8,549 nt of DNA from Paracoccaceae bacterium (GCA_020441345.1 JAGRMK010000253.1:1-8549); one strand, 5' to 3'. Positions 1 through 6,479 are shown, counted from the first letter of the stretch. Made by a program: numbers and translations. The notes: generated from the letters alone by a model not told the origin.

Positions 1-558
1 CTGGCGGCGGCGAACCTGCCTGGTGCCGACCCGGTGCACAAGGTGTCGATAATCCCGCGCACCATCGGTTCGCTGGGCTATACCCTGACCCGCCCGACCG
101 AGGACCGGTTCCTGATCACCCGGAGCGAGTTGGAGAACCGCATGGTGATGCTGCTGGCCGGGCGCGCCGCCGAGGATCTGCACCGGGGCGAGGTCTCGAC
201 CGGGGCCGCCGACGATCTGGTCCGCGCCACCGATATCGCCCGCCAGATCGTCACGCGCTTCGGCATGCACCCGGTACTCGGACAGGTCGTGCTGGATCGA
301 GACCAGAGCGGGTTCCTGGGTGGCGAGACCTTTCAGATGGGCGGGCGCGACCATTCCGAGGCCACCGCACGCGAGGTCGATCTGGCAATCCGCGAGTTGC
401 TGGATACCGCCTATGAACGCGCAAAGGCATTGCTCGCGGCGCATCGCGACGACCTTCTGGCCGGGGCCTTGTTGTTGCTGGAGCACGAGACAATCACGCC
501 AGAGGACTTCGCGCCGTTGCGCCCGCAGAAGCCCGGCCCTGCGCCCGATGCGCCGTAG
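1..558 (+). CDS. ftsH: FtsH-family ATP-dependent zinc metalloprotease, C-terminal part (5' end outside window)
   Basis: The frame is open from base 1 to a TAG at 556-558, giving 186 residues of the M41 peptidase domain. FtsH is a membrane-anchored AAA+ hexamer that degrades misassembled membrane proteins and selected cytosolic regulators. Seen here: the stretch LPGADPVHKVSIIPR that follows the zinc-binding HEXXH helix in the family, then LGYTLTRPTEDR, the LLAGRAAED helix, and STGAADDL. By alignment from memory to E. coli FtsH, the second Asp of ADDL (codon 214-216) is the third zinc ligand. The AAA module and HEXXH lie upstream of the window. Oddities: the segment after RFGMHPVLG is divergent, with QVVLDRDQSGFLGGE instead of the usual acidic FLG region, and the tail ends soon after the last helix with a short Pro-rich end. 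This may be an accessory FtsH paralogue rather than the housekeeping copy. The family call is firm; the paralogue status is inference. Confidence 0.93.
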   Translation: MAAANLPGADPVHKVSIIPRTIGSLGYTLTRPTEDRFLITRSELENRMVMLLAGRAAEDLHRGEVSTGAADDLVRATDIARQIVTRFGMHPVLGQVVLDRDQSGFLGGETFQMGGRDHSEATAREVDLAIRELLDTAYERAKALLAAHRDDLLAGALLLLEHETITPEDFAPLRPQKPGPAPDAP

Positions 559-601
559 GGTGCGTCGTTCCGGGCGCAATCCGCGCCCGGGTTGACGCAC
601 C
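559..601. terminator. Two-tier hairpin between convergent genes; putative bidirectional terminator or REP-like element
   Basis: Outer arms GGTGCGTC (559-566) and GACGCACC (594-601) pair perfectly over 8 bp. A 3x3 internal loop (GTT/GTT) follows, then inner arms CCGGGCGC (570-577) and GCGCCCGG (583-590), also perfect over 8 bp, around the 5-base loop AATCC. It starts directly after the ftsH stop codon and lies 14 bp beyond the stop of the convergent GTPase gene, where a shared terminator would sit. Neither flank has a T-tract, so it is not a textbook intrinsic terminator. The GTAGGGTGCGTC edge resembles dispersed palindromic repeats that I recall from proteobacterial genomes, so a REP-like origin is possible. 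Confidence 0.6.
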
Positions 602-615
602 GTCCGCGACGCGGT

Positions 616-2145
616 TCAACGCCGCAGCCGACCCCAAAGCGTTCTGGCGACGGCGCCGGCACCGCGCCCGGCCCGCAGGGCGTTGCCGCCAACCCCCGGC
701 ACCTTGCCCGCGCCCAGCCGCAGCCTGTTGCGCTGCACCAAACGCGCCCGGGGCAGCGCGGCAAGGATCCCGTCGCGCAGGGCGTCCAGGTTCCAGTCAG
801 GGTCTTCGGCCCGGATCGGCAAGACATCGGTCGCGCCGGTCGCGTCACCGATCGCCCGCATCGCCGCGTCTATCGTCGCGCGGTCCTGCGCGGTCAATTC
901 GTTCTCGGGGCGCGGCCAACCCGGCAACAGGGTTTCGGCGGCACTGGCAACATGCAGCGTGACGGGCGGGCGACGTTCGGGGCTTTGCGCCATCAGCGCG
1001 CGAAAGGCATCGGCAAGCGCCAGGTCAGCGGCGCGGCCGGGCCGGTTGGCGCGATGCAGCCAAAGCACCAGATCCGCCCCGGCCATTTGCTGCGCCAGGG
1101 CGGCGATCTGCTTTTCTCCGCCATCCAGCCCCGGCGTATCGATCAACCGGCAAGCCAGGTCGTCCAGCATCCAGTCATAGGCAGCGACGGCGTCGGTGGT
1201 CGGAGCGGCATCGACCTCGGCGGCGTCGCCGCCCAGAAGTGCGTTGATCAGCGTCGATTTGCCCGCGCCGCGCTGCCCGACGACGACGATGCGCAGCGGC
1301 GGATCGCCGGGTGCGGCAATCGCCTGGTCTCGCCTGTCCGACTCCAGGGCCAACCGCGCCATCTCGGCCTCGGACACCCGCAGCCGCCCGGAATAGAGAT
1401 CAATCGCCGCCTGCGCCGCCTCTTCCAGCAAGATCGCCTGTGCGTCGCGTCGAAAGCGGTCCGTCAACCGGTCTTGCAGGCCGCTGGCCAGCACGCGCTC
1501 GGCCTCGCGCAGCAGCCCCACGGCGGGGTTGATCACCAGCCGCACGCCGCGCCAGGCCAGAAATCCGGTTTCCCAGGCGGTCAGCGCCGCGTCCTGCTTG
1601 CGCCACAGCCAGTGCATCGTGCGCACCGACAGCCGGTCGGAAAGAGGCACGTTGCGCAGCAGGAAGGCACGGTATTGCAGCGCCACGCGGTCGATCAGCA
1701 GCAGCGCCTCGGGCACGGTGAAGTCCAGCGCGCTGCGTTGCCCGCCAGACATGTCTGCGGCGAGTTCCTCGACCACCGCCAACGCCTCTTGCGGCAGATC
1801 GGCCCAGGGAATTGGGACAGTCAGACGCGCGGCGATCCGCGCGCGGGCGCGGTCATAGGCCGCAACCTCGGCATCGGACCAGTCGGGGTCGGCGATGGGG
1901 CTGGGCAGATCGCGGGTATCGGCCCGCCCGCTGCGGCGTGTCTGCCAGCGCACCAACAGCATTCCGCCGCGCACCACGGCATAAAACCCCGCCGAGGCCA
2001 ATGCGAACCAAAGCAACCAGCCACGTTCATACAGCCAGACGAAGCCCAGAACCGAACTGAGGATCACCGGCGCCGCCAGCACCAGCACCAGACCCAGATG
2101 GCTCCAGCGCAGCGCTGCCTGGCGCAGGCGGTCAGTCAGCGGCAT
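616..2145 (-). CDS. Membrane-anchored Era/YfjP-like GTPase (second gene of a GTPase pair)
   Basis: A 509-residue protein of unknown physiological role. Residues about 17-66 contain two hydrophobic segments (LGLVLVLAAPVILSSVLGF and WLLWFALASAGFYAVV), predicting an N-terminal membrane hairpin. A helical, Arg/Glu/Ala-rich region (about 90-280) follows, then a GTPase domain with a perfect P-loop GQRGAGKST (290-298), a Thr-rich switch-I region (APTTDAV, 314-320) and DTPG (336-339). The usual NKxD base-specificity motif is not recognisable; VASAAE (399-404) lies where it would be expected. The C-terminus is short and basic. The ATG at 2145 is chosen because an in-frame start at 2331 would run 200 bp into the upstream gene and encode an Arg/Pro-rich, unrelated stretch. 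With this start the gene overlaps the preceding GTPase gene by 14 bp and has no strong Shine-Dalgarno, suggesting translational coupling. It belongs broadly to the TrmE-Era-EngA-YihA-Septin GTPases; the subfamily is not assigned with certainty. Confidence 0.85.
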   Translation of the reverse strand: MPLTDRLRQAALRWSHLGLVLVLAAPVILSSVLGFVWLYERGWLLWFALASAGFYAVVRGGMLLVRWQTRRSGRADTRDLPSPIADPDWSDAEVAAYDRARARIAARLTVPIPWADLPQEALAVVEELAADMSGGQRSALDFTVPEALLLIDRVALQYRAFLLRNVPLSDRLSVRTMHWLWRKQDAALTAWETGFLAWRGVRLVINPAVGLLREAERVLASGLQDRLTDRFRRDAQAILLEEAAQAAIDLYSGRLRVSEAEMARLALESDRRDQAIAAPGDPPLRIVVVGQRGAGKSTLINALLGGDAAEVDAAPTTDAVAAYDWMLDDLACRLIDTPGLDGGEKQIAALAQQMAGADLVLWLHRANRPGRAADLALADAFRALMAQSPERRPPVTLHVASAAETLLPGWPRPENELTAQDRATIDAAMRAIGDATGATDVLPIRAEDPDWNLDALRDGILAALPRARLVQRNRLRLGAGKVPGVGGNALRAGRGAGAVARTLWGRLRR

Positions 2146-3127
2146 CGCGCGCGCCCCGCAGCGCCTGATCGTAAAGCCCGCGCAGCGTCTTCTGATCCGG
2201 TGGCGCCCCGCGCGCGGTGCCATAAAGCCAGGCCGAGGCGGCACGGCCCAGTGCATAGGTCGTGGCGAAACTGGCGCCCGCCGCCGCTGCCGCGCCCAGG
2301 GTCTGCCCGGCCACCGGCACCAGCTTTGCACCCTGCCTGATCACATGGCTGGTCGCCAGCCGCACCAGCGCCCCGGTGCCCAGCGCCGAAGCCAGCAAGC
2401 GCAGCCGGGCCGGCGTCAGATCGACCTTGTGGCGTCGTGCCAGTGCCTGCAACAAGGCGCCCTGCACTGCCGGAACCGCCGCCGCACCGACCACCGGGGC
2501 GACATCGCTGGCCCCGGCCATCGCCGCGTAACGCAACACCAGAGGCCGCAGCGTCAGGAAATGCCGCGCCTCCTCTGCACGGCGCAGGGCGGCGGTGGCG
2601 CGGGGCATGAAGCTGTCGAGTGCATCGAGCAGGGCCTCGACGCCGGTCACGACCCCCTCGGGCGGCAATGAGAGCGACACAAAGGGCAGGTCGCGCCCGA
2701 TCTCCTTGCGGATATGCGCGCGCACGCGCTCGCGCGCGCCCTCGTCGGGCAACAGATCGGCGCCGGTGAACACCAGCAGAACCGGCAGTTTCAGCGTGCG
2801 GAGCTGGGCGATCACCGGCGCCTGCACCGGATCGTCGTAGCGCATCACCCCCAGTGCGGCATTTGCCAGCCCTTGCGCCGCGGCCAAGTCCTCTGCCGGG
2901 TCGTGCCCGGCCTCGCCCAACCCGCGGGTGTCCAGAAACCGCACCGCGGGCTCGGTCGCCGGGAAATCGTGCACGGTTGCCTCGCGGGTGCCCGGCGCGA
3001 AGCCGTTGCCCACCGCGCCGGCCCCGGTCAGCGCCCGGATGATCGAGGTCTTCCCGGCCCCGGTCTTGCCCAGAAGCCAGAGAACCGGCACCGTGGCCGG
3101 GTTGAGATCGGTTGTCGTCTTGCTCAC
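2132..3127 (-). CDS. GTPase with DUF697/YcjF-like C-terminal membrane-associated domain
   Basis: A 331-residue protein of unknown role. The N-terminal GTPase domain (about 12-180) has P-loop GKTGAGKTS (20-28), a Thr in switch I (GTREAT, 46-51), DTRG (66-69, a DTPG variant seen in such GTPases) and TGAD (121-124) in place of NKxD. The C-terminal half (about 195-302) is rich in Ala, Gly and Val, with APVVGAAAVPAVQGALLQAL, GALVRLATSHVIRQGAKLVPVAGQ and TYALGRAASAWLY. This pattern matches DUF697, the domain of E. coli YcjF, which is found with predicted GTPases. The start is a GTG at 3127, supported by GGAGG eight bases upstream. The gene lies 61 bp after the phytase-like gene on the same strand, and its end overlaps the next GTPase by 14 bp. 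Such GTPases probably act at the inner membrane; that and the pairing are inference. Confidence is high for the GTPase fold and good for DUF697. Confidence 0.88.
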   Translation of the reverse strand: MSKTTTDLNPATVPVLWLLGKTGAGKTSIIRALTGAGAVGNGFAPGTREATVHDFPATEPAVRFLDTRGLGEAGHDPAEDLAAAQGLANAALGVMRYDDPVQAPVIAQLRTLKLPVLLVFTGADLLPDEGARERVRAHIRKEIGRDLPFVSLSLPPEGVVTGVEALLDALDSFMPRATAALRRAEEARHFLTLRPLVLRYAAMAGASDVAPVVGAAAVPAVQGALLQALARRHKVDLTPARLRLLASALGTGALVRLATSHVIRQGAKLVPVAGQTLGAAAAAGASFATTYALGRAASAWLYGTARGAPPDQKTLRGLYDQALRGARDAAD

Positions 3128-3135
3128 CCGCGGGG

Positions 3136-3140
3136 CCTCC
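3136..3140 (-). promoter_or_regulatory. Shine-Dalgarno (GGAGG) deciding a GTG start
   Basis: On the minus strand GGAGG stands eight bases before the GTG at 3127 and fixes that as the start of the DUF697-type GTPase. It is the clearest of the Shine-Dalgarno sequences checked at minus-strand gene starts here, so this gene can be translated independently of the upstream operon genes. Confidence 0.75.
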
Positions 3141-3188
3141 GTCCTGTTTGCTTACAGGTAGGAAACCCGCCGCCCCGATGCAATCCCG

Positions 3189-4121
3189 TCAGCGGTTCAC
3201 CACCACATCGACGATTTCGCTGCGACGGCCGGCGGCCCGGTCGTCGTCGGACACCATCAGCAACCGGATGCGCCCCGACCAGTCGCGAAACACGCTGAGA
3301 CCCTCGAGGTTATCGAACTGGCCATACTCGGACCGCATGATCACCTGGGGTTCGCTGATGCCCCGGCCACGAATGCCGAACCGGCGCACTTGCGACCGGA
3401 ATCCGCGCGTCCCTTGCTCTCGTTCGAGCACATAGAGCAACCCGTCGGGACCGAAATCGGCCCCCACCGGCAGAAAGGTTCCGTCCTGCGGCAGGCGGAA
3501 GGACCCGGTCCATTCGCCGTTCTGCAGGCGGTACGACGGAAAGCCATACGTCGCCCGCGCCGGGCGTTCGGGGATCGCATAGATCGTCCCGTCATGCGCG
3601 ACCGCCAGGGCCTCCATGCCGCGACCCGCGCGCATCCGGCTGAAATCGGCGTGCTCGCCCAACGCCTCGGCCCGCGCGCCCAGCCGCGCATAGCGCAAGA
3701 CGCGGTTGTGCTGCTCGAAAGACACGTAGATCCGTCCGCTGCGATCCAGCGCCAGCCCCTCGGAATCATGCAGCGATCCGCTCAGGATAGTGCCCTCTTC
3801 GCTCAGCAACGGCACCCGTTGCTGCATCTGAAAGCCCTCGATCTGTTGTCCGTAGCCCCGCACCAGACGGCCGGTCACGATGAAACCATGGTCCGACAAC
3901 AGCGTGACGTTGACGCCGTCGAGGCTGGCGATCCCCGAAAAATCGTTGATCCCCCCCGGAACCGTCGGCAACAGGTAGCGTGCGACGACCTGGGTTGGCG
4001 GAATGTTGGTCGCAGGGTGTTGCACGACTCCGGCGTAATAGGTGTCGGACTGGGCCTGTGCACCGGCGGGCAGCGCGGCGGCTAACAGGGCGGCGGCTAA
4101 CAGCTTGGCAGCGTTTTTCAT
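3189..4121 (-). CDS. Secreted phytase/esterase-like family protein (beta-propeller type)
   Basis: A 310-residue exported protein. It begins with a clear Sec signal peptide: MKNAAK, a Leu/Ala-rich core and an AQA cleavage site, predicted cut after residue 23. The mature part shows repeated propeller-like blade segments, such as INDFSGIASLDG, VTLLSDHGF, SEGLALDRSGRIYVSFE, GMEALAVAHDGTIYAIPE, VGADFGPDGLLYVLERE and DNLEGLSVFRDWSG. These match my recollection of the 'esterase-like activity of phytase' family (Pfam PF13449), a periplasmic group whose true substrate is mostly unknown; phosphate or ester hydrolysis is only a family-level guess. The ATG at 4121 is chosen over one at 4145 because it puts the signal peptide at the N-terminus and forms an ATGA overlap with the mepA stop. 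Neither start has a good ribosome binding site, which fits coupled translation. Third gene of the transporter-mepA operon. Confidence 0.85.
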   Translation of the reverse strand: MKNAAKLLAAALLAAALPAGAQAQSDTYYAGVVQHPATNIPPTQVVARYLLPTVPGGINDFSGIASLDGVNVTLLSDHGFIVTGRLVRGYGQQIEGFQMQQRVPLLSEEGTILSGSLHDSEGLALDRSGRIYVSFEQHNRVLRYARLGARAEALGEHADFSRMRAGRGMEALAVAHDGTIYAIPERPARATYGFPSYRLQNGEWTGSFRLPQDGTFLPVGADFGPDGLLYVLEREQGTRGFRSQVRRFGIRGRGISEPQVIMRSEYGQFDNLEGLSVFRDWSGRIRLLMVSDDDRAAGRRSEIVDVVVNR

Positions 4122-5038
4122 GGTCTTTGAGCAACTTCTGAACATTGTCGAGGAAGATCGGCCAGCGTGTATTCACGCGGGTGCCGCCGCCGAGGAGCAG
4201 GCTCGGCGGGCGGTTGGCCGGACGAGGGTGGCGGGTTCAGGAAATCCGTGACCCACCAGGTCAGCGTCTCGTCGCAGCCATTCCCCCCATTGGACAATTC
4301 GGCGACGGTCGGCGATTGCGTTTCACAGGCGCGCGATCCCGCGGGGCAGCGCAGGCGCACGTGGAAATGATAATTGTGGCCCTGAATCGGGCGAATGCGT
4401 TGCAGCCAGGGCGTATCGGCGGGCGTCGCGGTGCGGCACAGCTCGATCTTGACAGCCGCCGCCACAAACACCCGGTCAACACGCGGATCGCTGGCCGCTG
4501 CGCGCAGCACTTGCGCGTGCTGCGGCGTCCAGTGCCGGGTCAGCCCGCGTTGATCGTCGGTGCGCACGGATACCGAACTGATGTTCTCGCGCTCGGTTCT
4601 GGACAGGGTCAGACTCCCCGGTGGCAGCATCCAGATATCGGCATCCAGCCCGATCTGGTGGCTGCGGTGGCCAGAGCTTGTCGGTCCGCCGCGCGGCTGG
4701 CTGATGTCCCCGACATAAAGCCCTGCCCAGCCGATCTGCGCCGCCTCGCGGCTCAGATCCTGGAGGTAGTCGATCATCTCGGGGTGGCCCCAGTTTCGGT
4801 TGCGGCTGAGGCGCATCGCCTGCCACGTCGGACCGGTCTCGGGCAGTTGCACCAGCCCGTCGGCGCAACCCCGTGCATAGCTGCCATAGGATTGCGCCGG
4901 TTCCGTGGTTGCCAGCCGATGCGCGCCCAGCGCCTGGCTGGCGTTGTCCTGGCTGACGGCCGGGTCAATCGCGCTCACGCAGGCCGCCAGAGCGACGGTC
5001 CCGGCAAACAGCGCAGAGAGGAATCGCCGTGATCTCAT
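4118..5038 (-). CDS. mepA: Penicillin-insensitive murein endopeptidase (peptidase M74), predicted lipoprotein
   Basis: A 306-residue LAS-type zinc peptidase. MepA cleaves D-alanyl-meso-diaminopimelate cross-links in peptidoglycan and helps wall expansion or turnover. Zinc and active-site motifs are intact: HRSHQIGLDAD (H124, H127, D132, D134) and HNYHFHVRLRCP (H221, H224, H226). By alignment from memory to E. coli MepA, H127, D134 and H226 are the metal ligands. Several Cys (58, 201, 231, 238, 255, 299) fit the disulphides of the periplasmic family. The N-terminus has a hydrophobic stretch ending LAAC, a lipobox with Cys20 and Val at +2, predicting an outer-membrane lipoprotein; E. coli MepA is instead soluble in the periplasm. 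A Pro/Arg-rich linker (about 269-288) and a short end extend it beyond the E. coli length. It begins by ATGA overlap with the transporter stop and ends by ATGA overlap with the phytase-like gene. Confidence 0.93.
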   Translation of the reverse strand: MRSRRFLSALFAGTVALAACVSAIDPAVSQDNASQALGAHRLATTEPAQSYGSYARGCADGLVQLPETGPTWQAMRLSRNRNWGHPEMIDYLQDLSREAAQIGWAGLYVGDISQPRGGPTSSGHRSHQIGLDADIWMLPPGSLTLSRTERENISSVSVRTDDQRGLTRHWTPQHAQVLRAAASDPRVDRVFVAAAVKIELCRTATPADTPWLQRIRPIQGHNYHFHVRLRCPAGSRACETQSPTVAELSNGGNGCDETLTWWVTDFLNPPPSSGQPPAEPAPRRRHPREYTLADLPRQCSEVAQRP

Positions 5039-6375
5039 GCCTTGCCCCTTCCGTCAGGGTTGACGAAGGCCAGCAACAACAGCCCGATCATGAACAGCAC
5101 CGCAACCGGCAGGATACCCCATTGCTGGCTGTCGGTGAGGTCGGTCACGATGCCGATCGACAACGGCGCAATGAACGCCGTGGCCTTGCCCGACAGCGCA
5201 TACAGGCCAAAGCCCTCGGTCATCTTCTCGGTGTCACCCTGGCGCACCATCATCGTTCGGCTGGCGGCCTGCAACGCGCCGCCCCCGGCCCCGATCAGCG
5301 CGCCCAGAACGTAGAAGGTGATGTCCGGCAGGCTGCTGGTCGGTTCGACCGGCAGACCAAACACCGAGGTGCGCGAAACAAAGACAATCGCCAGCGCGAC
5401 CGCCGCCAGAACGACCACGTTGAACAAGATCACCGGCTTGGGGCCAAAGCGACTGTCGGCCTTGCCGCCAAGCCAGGCGAAGACTGCGCCGGTAAAGGCC
5501 GCCAGGATACCGAACACGCCGACATCGATCACGGTCCATTGCAAAACCCCGGCCGCGTAGATCCCGCCAAAGGTATACACCCCATTCAGCGCATCGCGGT
5601 AGAACATCGACGAGCCAAGAAAGGCGAACAGGCTCCGGTCACCTGGCAGCGATTTCAGCGTGGTCTTCAGCTCTGGCCAGGCCCCGCTCACGGCAGCGCT
5701 TATGCTGACCGCACCCGGTTTTTGCGGCTCACGCACCCATAGAAAGAACGGGATCATGAAAACGATATACCAGATCGCCGAGAACGGGCCGACAAAGCGC
5801 GTGCCCTCGCGCGTTACCGGGTCCAGCCCGAACAGCGGCTCGATCCCGATCAGGGTCGTGCCGGTCGATCCCTCGGCGAACAGCGCCAGCATCAGGATCA
5901 GCGCGATCAACCCGCCGACATAACCCCAGGCCCAGCCAGAGCCCGAAACCTTGCCGATCTCCTCGCGCGGGGCGAGGTCGGGCAACATGGCATTTGTGAA
6001 GATCGTGGCGAATTCCATGCCGATCAGGCCGACGCAGAAGAACAGCATCACCAGCCAGATGTTGAACCCCTCGGGTGCCGACCACCACAGGCCCCAGGCG
6101 CCGATCACGTAGAGCAGCGAAAAGAACCAGACAAAAGCCATGCGTTTGCCGGACTTGTCCGCCACCGCACCCAGCAATGGCGCCAGCACCGCCAGCAACA
6201 CACCCGCCGCGCCGATCCCGTAACCCCAGATCGCTTGCGCGCGCGACCCGTCGCCCACCACGTTCACCACGTAAGGGCCAAAGATGAAGGTAATCAGCAG
6301 CGTGTTGTAGGGCTGGCTGGCCCAATCGAACCACCACCAGCCCCAGATGCGGCGCTTCGCAGAAATGTCGGCCAT
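5035..6375 (-). CDS. UMF1/Atg22-like major facilitator superfamily transporter
   Basis: A 446-residue integral membrane protein with about 12 hydrophobic segments. It shows hallmarks of the UMF1 (Atg22-like, Pfam PF11700) family: DWASQPYNTLL near the N-terminus (17-27), the MFS loop 2-3 signature VADKSGKR, FYRDALNGVYTFGGIYAAGVL after the central loop, and GALQAASRTMM in the second half. Yeast Atg22 exports amino acids from the vacuole; bacterial members have no settled substrate. The operon with a murein endopeptidase suggests, as inference only, peptides, amino acids or a wall-derived compound. The ATG at 6375 is preferred over one at 6414 because family members begin shortly before the KRxWGW...DWASQP motif, and the extra 13 residues would be encoded by short tandem repeats in the leader. 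Likely first gene of the transporter-mepA-phytase-like operon, 104 bp after tex. Confidence 0.9.
   Translation of the reverse strand: MADISAKRRIWGWWWFDWASQPYNTLLITFIFGPYVVNVVGDGSRAQAIWGYGIGAAGVLLAVLAPLLGAVADKSGKRMAFVWFFSLLYVIGAWGLWWSAPEGFNIWLVMLFFCVGLIGMEFATIFTNAMLPDLAPREEIGKVSGSGWAWGYVGGLIALILMLALFAEGSTGTTLIGIEPLFGLDPVTREGTRFVGPFSAIWYIVFMIPFFLWVREPQKPGAVSISAAVSGAWPELKTTLKSLPGDRSLFAFLGSSMFYRDALNGVYTFGGIYAAGVLQWTVIDVGVFGILAAFTGAVFAWLGGKADSRFGPKPVILFNVVVLAAVALAIVFVSRTSVFGLPVEPTSSLPDITFYVLGALIGAGGGALQAASRTMMVRQGDTEKMTEGFGLYALSGKATAFIAPLSIGIVTDLTDSQQWGILPVAVLFMIGLLLLAFVNPDGRGKA
5045..5052 (-). promoter_or_regulatory. Shine-Dalgarno of mepA (GGAAGGGG)
   Basis: GGAAGGGG on the minus strand stands six bases before the mepA ATG at 5038, inside the 3' end of the transporter gene. 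It supports this start and shows that mepA has its own ribosome entry site as well as the ATGA junction. Confidence 0.6.
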
Positions 6376-6410
6376 GATCCCCCGATCCCCCGTTATCAAG
6401 CGATCAAGCC
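6376..6410 (-). repeat. Two tandem pairs of 8-bp repeats in the leader of the transporter gene
   Basis: Read on the minus strand, this stretch is GGCTTGAT-CGCTTGAT-AAC-GGGGGATC-GGGGGATC, followed at once by the ATG. The GGGGGATC pair is perfect; the other pair differs at one base. The G-run is the only Shine-Dalgarno-like element for this gene, and it occurs twice, 11 and 3 bases from the ATG. Repeat-length change here would shift the ribosome site, or the repeats may be an operator; both are inference. Confidence 0.6.
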
Positions 6411-6479
6411 GCATAGCAGGGGGTCAGGGCAAGTCACGAATCCCGATGGGGTCCGACCTGTGGCCGATTCAATACGGAT
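6376..6479 (-). promoter_or_regulatory. Intergenic region between tex and the transporter operon, likely promoter-bearing
   Basis: This 104-bp gap is the largest in the window and precedes the transporter-mepA-phytase-like operon, so a promoter is expected here. I found no convincing -35/-10 pair (TTGCCC at about 6425-6445 on the minus strand has no good partner) and no GC-rich stem with a T-run that would end tex transcription. Read-through from tex remains possible. Confidence 0.25.

Noticed and set aside
2146..2331. N-terminal extension of the membrane GTPase to an ATG at 2331
   Set aside because: It would overlap the upstream GTPase gene by about 200 bp and add an Arg/Pro/Cys-rich stretch before what is clearly a membrane-hairpin N-terminus.
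592..2340. Open frame of 582 codons on the + strand, opposite the membrane GTPase
   Set aside because: It is in codon register with the minus-strand GTPase, so its stops would need TTA, CTA or TCA codons there, which are avoided in this GC-rich genome. Its product is Arg/Gln/Pro-rich with no domain, while the minus strand encodes a P-loop and DTPG.
3390..4085. Open frame of 231 codons on the + strand, opposite the phytase-like gene
   Set aside because: It is in antisense codon register with a gene that has a signal peptide and family motifs; no ribosome site or domain supports it.
4145..5032. Open frame of 295 codons on the + strand, opposite mepA
   Set aside because: It is in antisense codon register with mepA, which has intact zinc motifs and a lipobox. 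The + strand product is low-complexity and basic, with no recognisable motif.
5029..5742. Open frame of 237 codons on the + strand, opposite the transporter
   Set aside because: It is in codon register with the UMF1 transporter and rich in Gln, Arg and His, typical of reversed membrane-protein codons; no hydrophobic or domain signal.
6421..6479. Possible tex terminator hairpin (GAATC ... GATTC)
   Set aside because: The stem is only five base pairs with a loop over 20 bases and no T-run, so it does not stand out from chance.
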